24,381 nt of DNA from Perkinsus olseni (GCA_013115125.1 JABANN010000508.1:1-24381), one strand, 5' to 3'. Counted from the stretch's first letter, positions 1 through 10,452 are shown. Program-made: numbers and translations. The notes: generated by a model not told the origin, from the letters alone.

Positions 1-600
1 TTCACTTCGCACTCTCTACAACGACGAAACGGTCGATGAAACGGTTGATCGATATATCTATGAATTCCTCTCGCCCTTTCCGAGAACTAAGACTCGAAAA
101 TTGGAGCACTTGAACGGGCTCCTGGGAAACTCGGGAGAAACCTCTCACTCGGGAAGTCGGCAATAGCGCGTTTCGTGGATACGCGCAGCACAACTTTCAA
201 GATTGCGTGATTTGAGTGTTGGTTGCTGTATGTGTGGTATGCTACTTTCGTAAGGGGTGTAGTGTTCACTCGGAATTGCAGGGGCTCGGAATCAGTACCC
301 GTTTCTTGGCGGGAAACTCTTTCCTCGGAATCTGATCCCATGAGCCGCACTTGTATGTAGACCTCGGATTTCCAGCTCGTGAAAGCGCAACTCGGATTCG
401 GAAAAGTTCCGCCGAGCGCTCGGACCGAACACTCAACTCGGAAATTCACTTGAAGTCATTATTCCATCCCGAGTTCGGAAGGGACGGCCTTCCGACTACT
501 CGGACTCGGAAAAATGGGCACTTGAATAGGCCCCTGGACCAAATCGTACGTCACGTCACGCCAGGCCAGGCCGACAGTCCCGAGTGACCGCGGGAGGCTC
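1..600. repeat. CTCGGA-rich degenerate repeat block
   Basis: The stretch is crowded with CTCGGA/TCCGAG words (for example near 266, 280, 315, 391, 420, 440, 501 and 506) and has no convincing coding frame. Two end-like sequences, AGCACTTGAACGGGCTCC at 105-122 and GGCACTTGAATAGGCCCC at 517-534, resemble the right terminus of the inverted-repeat element at 9788-10383 (AGCACTTTAGTCGGCTCC). I infer decayed copies of the same non-coding element family, possibly nested. Open frames on both strands here are low-complexity and have no recognisable domain. Confidence 0.5.
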
Positions 601-1000
601 AGGCTTAGTCTTTAATAAAGACTCTTTATTCGCAAGCATCGAAGACCCAAGCTAAGAGGGAATCTCTGGGATTCATCCGAATCCCAGAAATCAGGGGTCT
701 CTGGGATCATCTTCGACACTCTCGCCGACTCAGTTCTTCATATTTGTATTAGCTTTAGGAACTGAGCTGCTAGCTTGCCTTTCATAGACCATCAATCGAC
801 GATCCGATCACGGTCTCGAGTACATCCGACCACCCCATAAAGCTGCTTCATCCACAGAAGAGATTTCCCGCATCACTTTCGGCGAGCGAGGAGTGATGAC
901 CATTCTTACCGTTCTCCACGACTACAGTACGCATGTACGGAGCTCAGCTAGCGAGAACGCGCGCACATAGCTTTTCATTCGCGAGGCTAGGCACGCGCTA
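601..1000. other. Gene-free stretch with hairpins
   Basis: No gene is visible. A perfect palindrome AATAAAGA-c-TCTTTATT lies at 614-630. A second hairpin, CTGGGATTC-atcc-GAATCCCAG, lies at 666-687 and is followed by a near-direct repeat of TCTCTGGGAT. A pyrimidine-rich ...GTTTGTTTTACAG at about 1002-1014 resembles a 3' splice site just before the small gene at 1137, so a 5' exon could lie in this stretch. Confidence 0.4.
927..938 (-). promoter_or_regulatory. Inverted variant of the secreted-gene upstream element
   Basis: On the minus strand this reads GTACATGCGTAC, close to the TGTRCATGCGTGC element found before the other small secreted genes. Here it is inverted and about 200 nt from the ATG at 1137, so a role is uncertain. 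Confidence 0.25.
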
Positions 1001-1136
1001 ACGTTTGTTTTACAGCATCCTTGAAGAATTACTCGTTCACAACGGTGAACACTTTCTTTTCTCTGTCAAACCGTTTCCCGCAGACAGCGCTCTCGAGAGC
1101 TGTACAACTTCGTTGCAGCTAATTTTTCAAAGCGCC

Positions 1137-1247
1137 ATGAACTTTCTTCTATTTCTGTACTTCCTGCTGCTGTTCGCCGAGCACGTCGAAGCCAATTGTT
1201 CGAATGATGATGAGGAATGGGAGTCAACGTCGTCCTCGAAGATGTGA
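1137..1247 (+). CDS. Very small secreted protein (36 aa), family member
   Basis: The product is 36 residues: a hydrophobic signal peptide (starts MNFLLFLYFLLLF) followed by an acidic serine-rich tail (NDDEEWES...) ending in SSSKM. The pattern M-N-x-LL...LL-x-x-x-E-x-x-x-A-N matches the signal peptides at 8729, 10513, 19916 and 22935, which is the main reason to believe it is a gene. The start is the ATG directly before the hydrophobic segment; upstream codons are open but the added sequence would bury the signal peptide. The predicted destination is the secretory pathway. Function is unknown. The mature part would be only about 15 residues, so it may be a truncated relative or the first exon of a longer gene. 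Confidence 0.45.
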   Translation: MNFLLFLYFLLLFAEHVEANCSNDDEEWESTSSSKM

Positions 1248-1960
1248 AGCTCCTACCGGTCGACTAGGGCGCGGAAGCAGTCCCGATTTGTCTGAGACCT
1301 TCATGGCAGTCGCATAGGGTTGAGCTGGTAACAGGCTGTTACTAACAGCCGGGCGGTTAACAGCAGCTTCGCGTAGCGTGCATCAGCGGGCACTGCCTGC
1401 CAGTCAGAGATTCCCAGAATTCTATTGTAACTATCAGCAGCCTTCTCTCAGAGTTGTTGTGCAGCATACCGGCGTGAAGCAAAATTCATTCACGAGTTCA
1501 TTAGACTTTTTTCAACTCCGAGAGTACTTCCGTTCAAAGTTTCGTTTCGTTGTTGGTTGAGTTTGAGTGCATCGGGGTGTAGCTCCGTCTGCAGATCCCC
1601 AGGTGTCAGCTTCTCACGACGACTACCCCACCTCACTGTTAACACGAGCACATACTAGGGGAAAACTCCGGCTTCACTCCCTTAGCCTTCTCTCTCACTC
1701 CAGCATGATAAGAAAGCTCATCAACCGAAAAGACAAAACTCCAACTCCGACTCTCTTCTCTACTTCTCTACTTCGATGCACCTCGGTCTCAGCACGGTAC
1801 GGAGCCGTACGATGAACTCGAACCCCAGCCGACATACAAGCTGGGTGCGATGCTTCGTCTCTCGAATACTTACTGCCAGTAAGGAACCCTCCATGGCAAT
1901 TCAAGAGCAAATCTCGCATCGAAGTTGCGCCACTGAAGCGGAGTGGTTGCTCCACCAATG
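1248..1960. other. Gene-free stretch
   Basis: Short open frames occur on both strands but none shows a domain, signal peptide or splice-consistent continuation. No repeat longer than a few bases stood out. Confidence 0.4.
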
Positions 1961-1962
1961 CC

Positions 1963-2930
1963 CTACACAACGAGTGACCCAGACTCATGCACTGTAACAC
2001 AAGGACACAATACCCCACGAGACTTGACTCTCATGTGCAGCACAAATGGAGAATCAGCGATTTGCGACTCGCCACCGCCAGCATGCCACTGGTAAGCGGC
2101 GTTATCATCACAAAACAGCACCTTCGGGAAGTGAACCTGGGTCAGCAGGGGTGGAAACCTGAAGAAGGTCTGTTCATCAACTGAGGATTCCTCAGAAGCC
2201 GATTCTAACGCAGGTGCTGGCGAGGACATATCCGAGACAATAGGCGTAAAAAAATGACACCCGCGGGGTTAGAACCACGAACCTCAGGGACCACGCCCAA
2301 CAACAACCCCACCTCCGCTATTTCCAACTGCCTTTTCTGCAACTCCGTGATCAGCTGTCGTCTCAGCACTCGCTTCTCTTCATCGGTCAACTCCAATTTA
2401 GCATTGAGAACCTCCATATAAAACGGAGGTGGCCAGTGGAATCAGGTGTTGGGGTCTCGGTCGTTCTTTTCTATTCCGAAAATGATATTTATTCTCCTCA
2501 GGCTTCAAGTTGACTTAGCGCGCGCCCGGAACGAACAATCGCCATTCAAAAACATCATAGCGATATAAAACGGGGTTCAATAAGTCTCTCCTCGGCCCCA
2601 AACGCACTCCCAAGACCGCCTTCCGCGCGTTAAACTGAAGCCTGGGGCCGCTTCTGAAATTCAGGAGAGGCAGCATTCTATTGAACATCCTCACAACCTC
2701 CATGCCACACCGTAAGCGCCGAGTGAAAATGTCCGCATTAAACGTTCATTTGTATGGAGAGCAATGATGAATCGAACCTGTATTATCGAGCACAAGTCAG
2801 CCACGCAAGAGAATCTTATGTCCAACCCTTGAGCACGCAGCTGACTGAGAAGATACCTAACAAAATAACATATTGGAGACACCTCGGTCAACTGGCACGG
2901 TAATACGAGGTACGACGGGATAAATCACCC
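1963..2930 (-). other. Possible further minus-strand exons, kinesin C terminus or separate gene
   Basis: Several exon-like pieces lie downstream of the resolved kinesin exons on the same strand. A coiled-coil-like segment at about 2417-2313 (LNAKLELTDEEKRVLRRQL) ends at a GT donor. A segment at about 2229-2160 is rich in S, E and A (ASEESSVDEQTFF). Another at about 2845-2770 contains YLLSQLRAQGLDIRF. Kinesin-9B proteins usually carry coiled coil after the motor, so these could be its tail, but I could not thread them in one frame. The frame before 2417 is closed by a stop, which would also allow a gene starting at the ATG at 2417. Confidence 0.3.
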
Positions 2931-2965
2931 ATCTTCAGATACCAGCGTTTATGCGAGATAAGCGC

Positions 2966-5900
2966 TCACTTTCTTCTGTCTTTGGGGTGCTTTGCTAAGT
3001 TAGCCTCGGTATTCTGCAAAACCTCTCTCACCGACCATGTATCCGAGACTGAATCACGGAGGTCCCCGGTTCGATCCCTGCAGTCGACAACGTTACCTTC
3101 AGCCGGTACAGGCTCGGTGAACACGAATCTGTCCACAGTAGTGGTCATCGGCACTGAGCTTGGCTCGCCCGACTTGGACGTCTTCACCTCCTCTGAACGA
3201 CGGCAAAACTGTTGAACACATGACCATCGCCGAGGAAGGAAAATTTTTCAGAGAGATGCAGGACTGTGAATGGTGACGACGAGGAGATACTTTACAAAAA
3301 ATTTCACAAAAAAAACTAGTAAACTACTAGTTTTCGCCGAAAACTTTTCGGCTGCCCATACCTTGTAAAATTTTCCTTGGTTCATTAGTAGTGAACCTCT
3401 TGGCCCTCTTGACCCATCTTGCAGTTCCTCAACGCTGCTCACCATGTCCAGCAACCTCTCCCTCGAGCAGCGCTATTCTCTCCATCAGCGCCCGATTTGC
3501 TCTGGTCAGTCTCTTGCACATAGTTTCCCAATCGACGCGGTCAGTGCATCTAACCTGAGATTGTGGGAAATCTCTCGGAGGCAAACCCCGGTCGTCTAGG
3601 GCTCGAACGGAGCCTTAAGATAGTCTGTTCATCATATCTTAGGTCGAACCAGGTTACCCACAAGGTCAAAATATGCGTCTCTTTCTTCGAAGGGGCTGTG
3701 GCAAGTCGAAAAATTCATCAACCATTTTACCGCCACGGTGACTAAGATTTCGCTCACACTGTTAATGAGTCTTGAGCATCTCTGCGCAAATCGACAGGTC
3801 GCCACGCTCTCATCAAAGGCCTCCAAGTTCACGGCAATATTAGCAACCATCACCGTCATACAGTTACCCGCCAGGGAATCTCTCAAAACCTGCGAAACAA
3901 AAATCGCTTCGCTCCGCTAGACGTATCTTAGCTCACCGAGGTTAACAACGAGTTTCGATACGGTACGTGAAACCGCTGGCCGTTTGCTTTCAACTGAAGA
4001 CTGTTGATAACTTGCTCGAGAAAATGCAGCGATCGATTGATGTACTTGGCCTCTTGCAACACCTAAATGGCCATCACTTGCTCTCTTGCATTTCCTCAGC
4101 TCTCTACAGCCACTCGACCGAACTACTAAAATACGATTCCCTGTCATTCGCGTTGTTGAGTTGCGTCACGCGCCGCTAAAAGAGCAAAACTTGCTATTCA
4201 CTTTCATTGTTCCAACCAAGCCTCAGCGTGGCCAGAGCAAGTGGCCAAGACTTCACCTGCGAGTTGAGGTTGTTCTTCTTCCAAACTCTTTCGCTGCCAG
4301 CCAGATCCACCAAATGCAATTTCCACCGCCTCAGTAAATCGGTACCGGTCTCTTTTCCGGGCGCGCGCTGAATATAATAAAAAGACTTGTGAGTATTAGA
4401 AAACCAGGGTTCTTATAATAGTCGGGAAAAAATTTCGCTTTTGGCTGCTTATTGTAAATATTTGTGGTGATCCATTGTGTTTACTTCCTTAATTGTGCGC
4501 GGATGTGTCCCTTAATTGATATCTTCCGTAGATCGGACACAAGTTGTGCTAGTAGAGAGACTAGCGTAATGCTCAATAATATTAATAACAGATTCCTCTA
4601 AGAATCCACTAGAGTTGGGTTTGGTACATCAATGACTCACGATAATATTATCCCAACCTATTTGGGCATTCGACAAGTTTGGTATTTCGTCATCGGTCAC
4701 TGTCGCTGTTTGATCGCAGTGCCAAATGCAGGGGAAGCCCCTCTGTTCGCCCACAATGAAAATTTATTTCATCTCATGGAATTTTTTTATGGAGCAAAAT
4801 ACGATTTGTAGAAACTTTACGCACTTCTGCTTATATAAATGGAGTGATCATATAATAACCAAACACTTAGCGGTGGAACTATTTTACCTCAGAAAAAATG
4901 GAGAAATTCCAACTACATTTTTGCAAAAATTACTACTGCGACTCAGCCCCTAGCAAGCCCTCTTCATCAATTCAGAGCAACAGAAGTCAAAATCAACAGG
5001 TTTCGGTTTCGTCCAACTAGAGCCTCATTTCACTAATTAGTTTTCCCTCCTTCTGACGCTTCCTGTGAGGACGCCCGCGCAACCTTACCTCCCGATTACA
5101 AATTTCTTTCGTCCCCGTCTTTTACCTGCTCGACCTCGAGAGTGAATATCGTATGACTCCTGCTAGACGCCATGTTAGCAGCTGTACTGGACACCATACG
5201 GTTAACCTAAGATACGAAATATCTTCCGCACCGCAAAGATTTTCCGCAACGCCCAAACAGATGCGGTAATTCAACAGTCGCGGTTCCATCTCTGCAACTT
5301 CACCGATGCCATAAGCCATGCGGAACGGGCTGCGGCAGAGGTTAGTAAACCATTCTCGAGTTCAGAATGGATGGCATATTCTGGGCGTTTTTGAATTGGA
5401 AATTAATTTTAAATTTCGGGTCCATGCCTTTTTCTTTCGCGCCTGGTTCCGACCACCCCACTTTGGAGTTCAACTGCTTCAAATTTGTCGAAAATGAGGT
5501 TGTTTTCTTTGGCCTCGAAATACAGCATCTCAAATTGAAGCTTCCACTGTTGAGATCTCGCAAATTTCGGTCACGGCGGCTCAGCTTGAGATGAAAACGG
5601 TGGAGACGCCGGTGCTCGACCGCAACAGGAAATCATACGCTGACTAGCACCATGTACATTGCCCAGCATGAACATATCCAAGGCCTCCTCTTCGGAATCT
5701 GTCGTGTGCAGGGAGAGATTGCGGAGTACCACTTCGCCGTTCTCATCTTCCAAAATGCTCACCTGACCAGCTCATGCTTACACTCAACAACAGACAACGA
5801 ACGAAGAATTTCTTGCTCTCTTGCGCTTCCTCACACTTCCTCAACGGAGCGTCCGAGAACGGAACCAGATTTTTTCAAACATCTTGAGATCTCAGGCACT

Positions 5901-6692
5901 CTTGCAATTTCTCAATGCTCACAGGAGAAAGATCAAAGCTTTTTTCCCTCTCACCTTGGGCCAGTTCTCGATCGGTGTTCTTGGACTAACGCTTTCCCCC
6001 AGGAGATCATAAGCATTCTCATTGTACACTTCTAGATAGCTCACCGAGATCTGAACAAAGATACTCACAAATCGATCACGTGATCGATTATCCTCCTCAC
6101 GTTCGTGACTGCTCCGGGGATCGAGCTATGATAGCGCTTGACAGCTGCGAATAGCTCTTCGATGCACCTTGGGATGATGCCCCTCTCCGCATAACCTTCC
6201 CCACCACTCATAGTGTATCTTGGAAAAACCCGTTAGAAAAATTCTCAAGTGGAAACGAAAAAACGAATAATCAAACAGAGCAAGTCTTCGAAAATATTAT
6301 TCATATATCAATTCAATATAATTGTTAATTAGAATTATTAATATACTGTATATTCAATATCGATTCGAAAAATCAGGAAAAACGAAAAAAATTTCCCGGA
6401 AAAAAACGGCGAAAAGTCCAGCGAATTACTTACGTTTTCCCGCTGCCAGTTTGGCCGTAACAGAAAATACACCTGCAAAGGACATCCATGAACGACAAAA
6501 TTACCGGTCCCGAGGAACGAACCTTGGTCGACAGATACGCGGCCGCATTGACCAACCATTATATTACTCACCCATTGTGACCGCTCATGCAGCTCTCCAA
6601 CACAGGCAATGCCACTTCTCTGAACGACTCCTCTTGACTCACCTCCGTACCCAGCACTCGATGAAACGGGAAAGTGTATCTTCCAATGGTAA
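2966..6692 (-). CDS. Kinesin-9B (KIF6-like) motor protein, N terminus unresolved
   Basis: An ATP-driven microtubule motor of the kinesin-9 family, which acts in cilia and flagella. Thirteen exons join in one frame (about 405 residues): 6692-6572, 6472-6434, 6218-6101, 6050-5955, 5762-5658, 5206-5100, 4329-4257, 4062-3937, 3889-3758, 3554-3443, 3263-3188, 3128-3097 and 3048-2966. Visible motifs in order are FHRVLG, P-loop CYGQTGSGKT (6472-6434 and into the next exon), SYLEVYNENAYDLL, VSILEDENGEVVLRNLSLH, switch I NMASSRSH (about 5170), switch II HLVDLAGSERV (about 4310), EAKYINRSLHFLEQVI, YRNSLLT and LRDSLAGNCMTVMVA...CRFAQR. From memory, the SILED/LRNLSLH and LRDSLxGNCMT blocks match KIF6 better than KIF9. 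The first roughly 60 motor residues (the RVRP strand) were not found. The TGA at 2966 may be the true end, or AA|GTGAGC there may be a donor to more tail exons. Switch residues are intact, so it reads as a working gene. Confidence 0.85.
3068..3077 (+). other. tRNA B-box-like core inside a 48-nt kinesin intron
   Basis: The intron 3049-3096 (minus-strand gene) contains GGTTCGATCC on the plus strand, i.e. CTGCAGGGATCGAACCGG in gene orientation. It closely resembles the core of the introns at 15288-15346 and 17517 onward. There is no D-arm or acceptor stem, so it is not a tRNA gene. Confidence 0.5.
3312..3352. repeat. Two adjacent perfect hairpins in a kinesin intron
   Basis: AAAACTAGTA-aac-TACTAGTTTT (3312-3334) is followed directly by GCCGAAAA-c-TTTTCGGC (3336-3352). 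Both fall in the intron between kinesin exons 3443 and 3263, in an A/T-rich stretch. Confidence 0.6.
3599..3608 (-). other. B-box-like core inside a 203-nt kinesin intron
   Basis: In gene orientation the intron 3757-3555 contains GTTCGAGCCC here and GGTTCGACC at about 3650-3642, separated by an inverted repeat (AAGATA...TATCTT). It is another intron with a T-arm-like core, but without a complete cloverleaf. Confidence 0.4.
4330..5099 (-). other. Longest kinesin intron (770 nt)
   Basis: It separates the switch I exon (donor GTAATC at 5099) from the switch II exon (acceptor CTGAG at 4334-4330). The interior is A/T-rich between about 4370 and 4960, unlike the neighbouring exons. I see no exon, gene or clear element in it. 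The next largest introns are 451 nt (5207-5657) and 215 nt (6219-6433). Confidence 0.6.
6071..6088. repeat. Perfect 18-bp palindrome in a 50-nt kinesin intron
   Basis: ATCGATCACGTGATCGAT is its own reverse complement and fills the middle of intron 6051-6100, the point where the transcript would fold between donor and acceptor. Confidence 0.6.
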
Positions 6693-7068
6693 CTCAATCC
6701 CAGTTGCTCGACGAACTGCTAACAACGCAGCTGAGCCCGGTGTCGAGTATGAACCACCATCGACTCCAGACTTCCTGAAGCTTTGCGCTGCGAGTGGCCT
6801 AATTTTTGCATGTGGATTTTATTCGTTAACACAGAGCGCAACTTCCGCGTAGCCCGGGCTTGGACTGAGTGACTCGACCAAAAGAAAGATCGTGCCCAAA
6901 TCTACTACGAATCCCTCCCGAACAAGTCTCTCGATGTTCTGCCCGGACCAGTATCTGTGAAATGGAGACGATAGACCCAGACTAAGGTTAATAACGATAC
7001 CAACGAGCCAATCATAACAAAAGGGAAGCAACTGATGTGACGGAATAACAAATTAGGAAATGTCTTAC

Positions 7069-7306
7069 AACGGCCGTTCTCCGACGGTCGCCGATACCGG
7101 AATTCCCGACAAAAAAATCCTCGACAACAAAGACCCGCTGCCAAGGCATTCGCTGTCTAACATATCTCACGGCGAATTTTACGGCTAGGCAAATCTTATT
7201 ACCATCCTCACACTTCATCCGAAGCATAGCCCCCACTACCCTGTCGCCGGGGCGTTGAGGGGTAACCGAGGCAGCCAAGTCGTTGTCCTTCGAAATTACT
7301 TCATAC
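7069..7306 (-). CDS. Putative exon, unrecognised
   Basis: A long open segment is flanked by a good acceptor (CTCCTTACAG before 7306) and a donor (GTAAGA after 7069), with phases 2 and 0. It contains DRVVGAMLRMKCEDG and PWQRVFVVEDFF. An alternative reading removes an in-frame 46-nt intron (GTAATA...TTAG) near 7203. It lies upstream of, and on the same strand as, the kinesin motor exons, so it may belong to that gene's 5' part. However, it does not resemble the first beta-strand of a kinesin motor. No domain is recognised. Confidence 0.35.
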
Positions 7307-7599
7307 CTGTAAGGAGAAAGTCAATATGATAAGACGAATCAAGGGGTTTGTCGTGGCGACCGGACACTTTTCAAGGGTATGACCCGCACAGGGATAAGGT
7401 TGAAGGGATGGCCATCAATTAGAGCTGCCCACGTTCACGATTGTGGTACTGGAAGGAAAATGCAGCTACTACAGCGGCTGCGCAAGTTTGAAAGGGGGCC
7501 CACTTTTCTTCGAACAATCGCCTCCGATGAAGCACTTACCAGAATCCCCTGGGACGGCTCCGAAGTCCGCGCTCGGCCGGTACGTGCAGAGGCCTCAAC

Positions 7600-8108
7600 C
7601 TTGCAAACGTCCGTAGTGGCTTCTGTTGGAAGCCTTTGGGTCGAACAGGATCGCCGTCCTGACGTCGAAATGCGATTCACGGGGATTTTCCGGAACGCTA
7701 GAAACAGATTTCACGAGTCTCCTGAATCCACTCGCGCAGTCCGGAAAATAGTCTCGCCGTCGGGAGAGCTGCTCAGCGACTTCAGTACCAACTTGAGATT
7801 TCGTCGTCAATTCTAGCTTCGCATTAATGCTAGTTCGTCTACACGAGTGCTGGCTCATCCTCCTACTACTCTGAGTTGCGCACAGGAAGCTCACTACAGA
7901 GCACGGAGAGGTCCAACGCGGATTCAAGTGATAGCATTCTCGGCGTTGCGTCGAAGACAACTTGAAGCCATCCGAGGTGCCCATCAGCAGCAGCAAGCTC
8001 ACTTTCATATATTCTTACCACTGACAGATCATCGACCGACTCCGGAGGGGATCCTGCTGCCGTTGATTCTTCTACAGTGTAGCTGCCTCCTCGAAAGGAT
8101 GCCGACAT
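7600..8108 (-). CDS. Putative 5' exons of an unrecognised gene
   Basis: An ATG at 8108 opens a 30-codon exon (8108-8019; MSASFRGGSYTVEE...) that ends at GTAAGA. A 148-nt intron ending CAACTCAG leads in the same phase to an exon at 7870-7600 (SSRRMSQHSCRR...GRLQ), rich in S and R and containing INAKLELT, a string similar to LNAKLELT at about 2400. It would continue downstream on the minus strand, perhaps into the exon at 7306 and even the kinesin. A 145-codon open frame on the opposite strand (7379-7816) competes with it; the splice-site agreement makes me favour the minus strand. No domain is recognised. Confidence 0.4.
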
Positions 8109-8660
8109 TCTCTCGAATATCTGGTCGAACTACAATTCTCGCAATGGAACACGAATACCCTTGCCGTGACTTCGGCATCCCTTTTTTTACAGTAACACGA
8201 ATTTCGTCTTCAAGGGCAACGAGTAGGAGTGCTGCGGGCTGACGGATAACTGAGAGATAGTCAACTGTTGCAGCAGTCCGTTAGTATGCAGCCCCACTAT
8301 GACGAACACCACGACCGATGGGTGGCAAGAAAGGCTCTTAATATATCATGTGCTATAGCGTAACATACTAGCTACGCGAGTAAAGGGTGAGAACAACGCG
8401 TCGAGCTATACTCTAAGATTGCTCGCCATAGTGACTACAATGACGCTTATGTCTTCTTCTATAACATAACCTTAGACGATAACCATTCTATCGGCGTTGC
8501 AACTTATGCTGTTATGCAACAGAGAGGGAGGGATCATGATCGCGTCACCGAGCATCTTACTTGTAGCCGCCTTGGAAGCGGGAGGGTTACAGAACAGTAG
8601 GACTCCCTGTACGCATACACAGGCTGTGGATGGCCACACGGCGGAGGTGTTCATGAAGGT
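8109..8660. other. Gene-free stretch
   Basis: A minus-strand frame is open from about 8279 into 8040 but has no start or domain. Nothing else is supported. The stretch is the upstream flank of the secreted-gene block that begins at about 8660. Confidence 0.35.
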
Positions 8661-8668
8661 GATTGTCG

Positions 8669-8699
8669 TGTACATGCGTGCCGGGGTGTGCACGCGTGC
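8669..8699 (+). promoter_or_regulatory. Upstream element, two tandem copies
   Basis: TGTACATGCGTGC at 8669-8681 is followed 18 bp later by TGTGCACGCGTGC at 8687-8699. The first copy begins 60 nt before the ATG at 8729. The same tandem pair, at the same distance, precedes the gene at 10513. The cores GCATGC and GTGCAC resemble words bound by ApiAP2 factors in apicomplexans; that link is inference. Confidence 0.6.
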
Positions 8700-8728
8700 A
8701 GTTGTTAATTCATCGTGACGAGCTGACA

Positions 8729-8905
8729 ATGAACCTACTGTTCATCACGTATGGTCTGTTGATGCTCGTAGAGCTGATCCCCGCCGGCGGCCCGTCCAAA
8801 GATGACGACAAGGAAGGCCTCATCACTGCAGCTCCGGCGTCCAAAGACGAGGACCCTAGCCCCAGCCAAGACAACCCTGGTTACAAAGGCCCGGTGGCGC
8901 CCTAG
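8729..8905 (+). CDS. Small secreted protein (58 aa), block copy 1
   Basis: Signal peptide MNLLFITYGLLMLVELIPAG is followed by a charged, proline-rich tail with two S-K-D/E clusters, ending in YKGPVAP. The first 23 residues are nearly identical to the 65-aa paralogue at 10513, while the mature part diverges sharply apart from the shared GPSK and the V-A-P near the end. The start is the ATG before the hydrophobic core. An upstream ATG inside the regulatory element opens a 14-codon frame (MRAGVCTRAVVNSS) that ends 12 nt before it. One exon, with no domain recognised. Predicted secreted; function unknown. Confidence 0.65.
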   Translation: MNLLFITYGLLMLVELIPAGGPSKDDDKEGLITAAPASKDEDPSPSQDNPGYKGPVAP

Positions 8906-9710
8906 CATGACGGCAAAGCTTCGGTGAACTACGACGGTTGGAGCAGAGGCCCTTAAGATGACGTCCGTTTAGAGTGTTACTGATTCACTCAGTACTTCTC
9001 ACTTTTCGAGCACTTAACCAATACGAACTCACGAAGTATATGGTTCTGTTTTGCTTTTTTATTGTCACCCACTGCGCGAAGTCAAGCTGAGGTTCAATAG
9101 TAGTTACATGCTTGCGTGGCTGCAAGAATAGAGTATTGTATTCGACGGCGATGCCCACAGCGAAATGGATTTCGCATCATCCTCGTTTTCCCGGGTCTCT
9201 AGCTGGTCACTTTTCCTTTTCTGGGAACATCAGATTCTGAGAGATTCTTCCAACCGAACCTACGGTGTTGAGTAACGGAGTCCCTGGCGCTAAGAAATCG
9301 ACTGAAGCTTCTGCTTTGCCAAAGGAGACGTGGCGGAGAGACTTCTCCAATGTGCCTACAAAACACAGTTGAACCATGTGATCACTAGCTGGATCGTGCT
9401 CGCGTCCAGATTCTGGACTCCAGAAATCTCCCAACATCTCGACTACCGGTGGCAGCCTGTAAGACAGAATCAGCTAAAGATGCCAGAAGATTCTGAAGAC
9501 CGTATGCTCACAAACGGGAGAAGAGATGCCCTCGTTTGGCCAGCCGATGGGACTCTCATTATGGGAGCCTCGATTCCTGTGCTTTCTGTAGTGTCCTTCG
9601 CGAATGAGACGCAGTGGCGATGAGAATAGACTATCCTGCATCGCAGTTGACAGCACAACGCATCGAAGAGCTACATTCCGAGCGCGAAATCTCCTTAGAG
9701 ACCCTCTATT
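8906..9710 (+). repeat. Conserved 3' flank of block copy 1
   Basis: From the stop codon to about 9710 the sequence matches 10711-11800 in order: GACGTCCGTT, CTGATTCACTCAGTACTT and AACTCACGAAG early on, then GTTGAGTAACG, GGAGAGACTTCT, GACAGAATCAGCT, TATGCTCACAAAC and CAGTTGACAG. A 47-codon frame at 9480-9623 (starts MPEDSEDRMLTNG) exists only in this copy and is not preserved in copy 2, so I do not call it a gene. Confidence 0.6.
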
Positions 9711-9787
9711 AGAGGGTTTCTGCTGGTGTGCTTAGTAAGCTCACCAGCAGTGCTAACCCAGCATAATGGATCAAATGGGGCAATACT

Positions 9788-10383
9788 GGAGCCGATTAAA
9801 GTGCTCTGATCTCCGAGTTCAAGTTCTCGGAAAAGCGGCTTTTCCGAGCTCGGAAAAAAACTACGAATTTTCCCAGTTTTTCCGAGCTCGGAAATCGTGT
9901 TACTCGGTTGCGAGTGAGACGATTCCTCCAGCCGATTGAAATGCTCTGATTTTCGAGTTCGAAAAACTTACAGAGTCTTTCGACTCTCAGAAATCCTGAC
10001 CCGAGCTCCGAAACCCCACAAAACCGCTCGCCGACAATGAGCGCTCACTCATAGAAAATCATAGAGTTTTCGCCAAGATATCCCGAGAGGAAGGAAGCTC
10101 CTCGCACGCAAAGATTCGCGACGTTCCACTCTTCCCGAGTGAGTGGGGAAACACCAAAATATCGAGTGTTTTTCCGAGACCGAGCTCGTGATGCCGTTGA
10201 ACACTTTAATTCGGGGAAAGTGACTTGGTCCGAGTTCTCGGGAGAAGCCCTCGGGAAATTGACTTTTCCGAGGGATCGCACTTAAATCTATGGACTCTCG
10301 GATTGGGATTTCCAAGACTCGGAACTCGGTAACCGAGTACTCGGACTCGGAACTCGGAACGCCCTAGCACTTTAGTCGGCTCC
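9788..10383. mobile_element. Non-autonomous inverted-repeat element (MITE-like), 596 bp
   Basis: The ends are GGAGCCGATTAAAGTGCT (9788-9805) and its near reverse complement AGCACTTTAGTCGGCTCC (10366-10383), with one mismatch in 18. A second, direct copy of the left end occurs inside at about 9927-9950 (CCAGCCGATTGAAATGCTCT), suggesting nesting or internal duplication. The interior is packed with CTCGGA/TCCGAG words, densest at 10315-10361. No protein is encoded. I see no clear target-site duplication (flanks ...AATACT / AAGTTT...). It sits between the two secreted-gene blocks and is related to the repeat at 1-600. Confidence 0.6.
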
Positions 10384-10452
10384 AAGTTTGTTACGGATAT
10401 TCGGCGTTGAGTCTTGAGCTTATCGAACTAGGCTGCTCAGTACCAGATACCG

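Noticed and set aside
5342-5563. A second switch I-like string (LNSGSFNLRCC) suggesting a broken kinesin
   Set aside because: It lies within the intron 5207-5657. The true switch I (NMASSRSH) is intact in the next exon and in phase with the exon before, so the gene is not a pseudogene on this evidence.
5652-6035. 127-codon plus-strand open frame
   Set aside because: It runs antisense to kinesin exons and introns, with no domain; a shadow frame.
6051-6068. An 18-nt intron GTGAGT...TTCAG in the kinesin gene
   Set aside because: Using it leaves the exons out of frame. The 50-nt intron 6051-6100 with donor GTGAGG restores the frame and the expected SYLEVYNE alignment.
6322-6852. 176-codon plus-strand open frame, the longest on that strand nearby
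   Set aside because: It is antisense to the P-loop exon and its neighbour, with low-complexity lysine-rich sequence at the start and no domain.
7379-7816. 145-codon plus-strand frame as a gene
   Set aside because: No domain, arginine-rich throughout, and it overlaps splice-consistent minus-strand exons. Not excluded, but weaker than the alternative.
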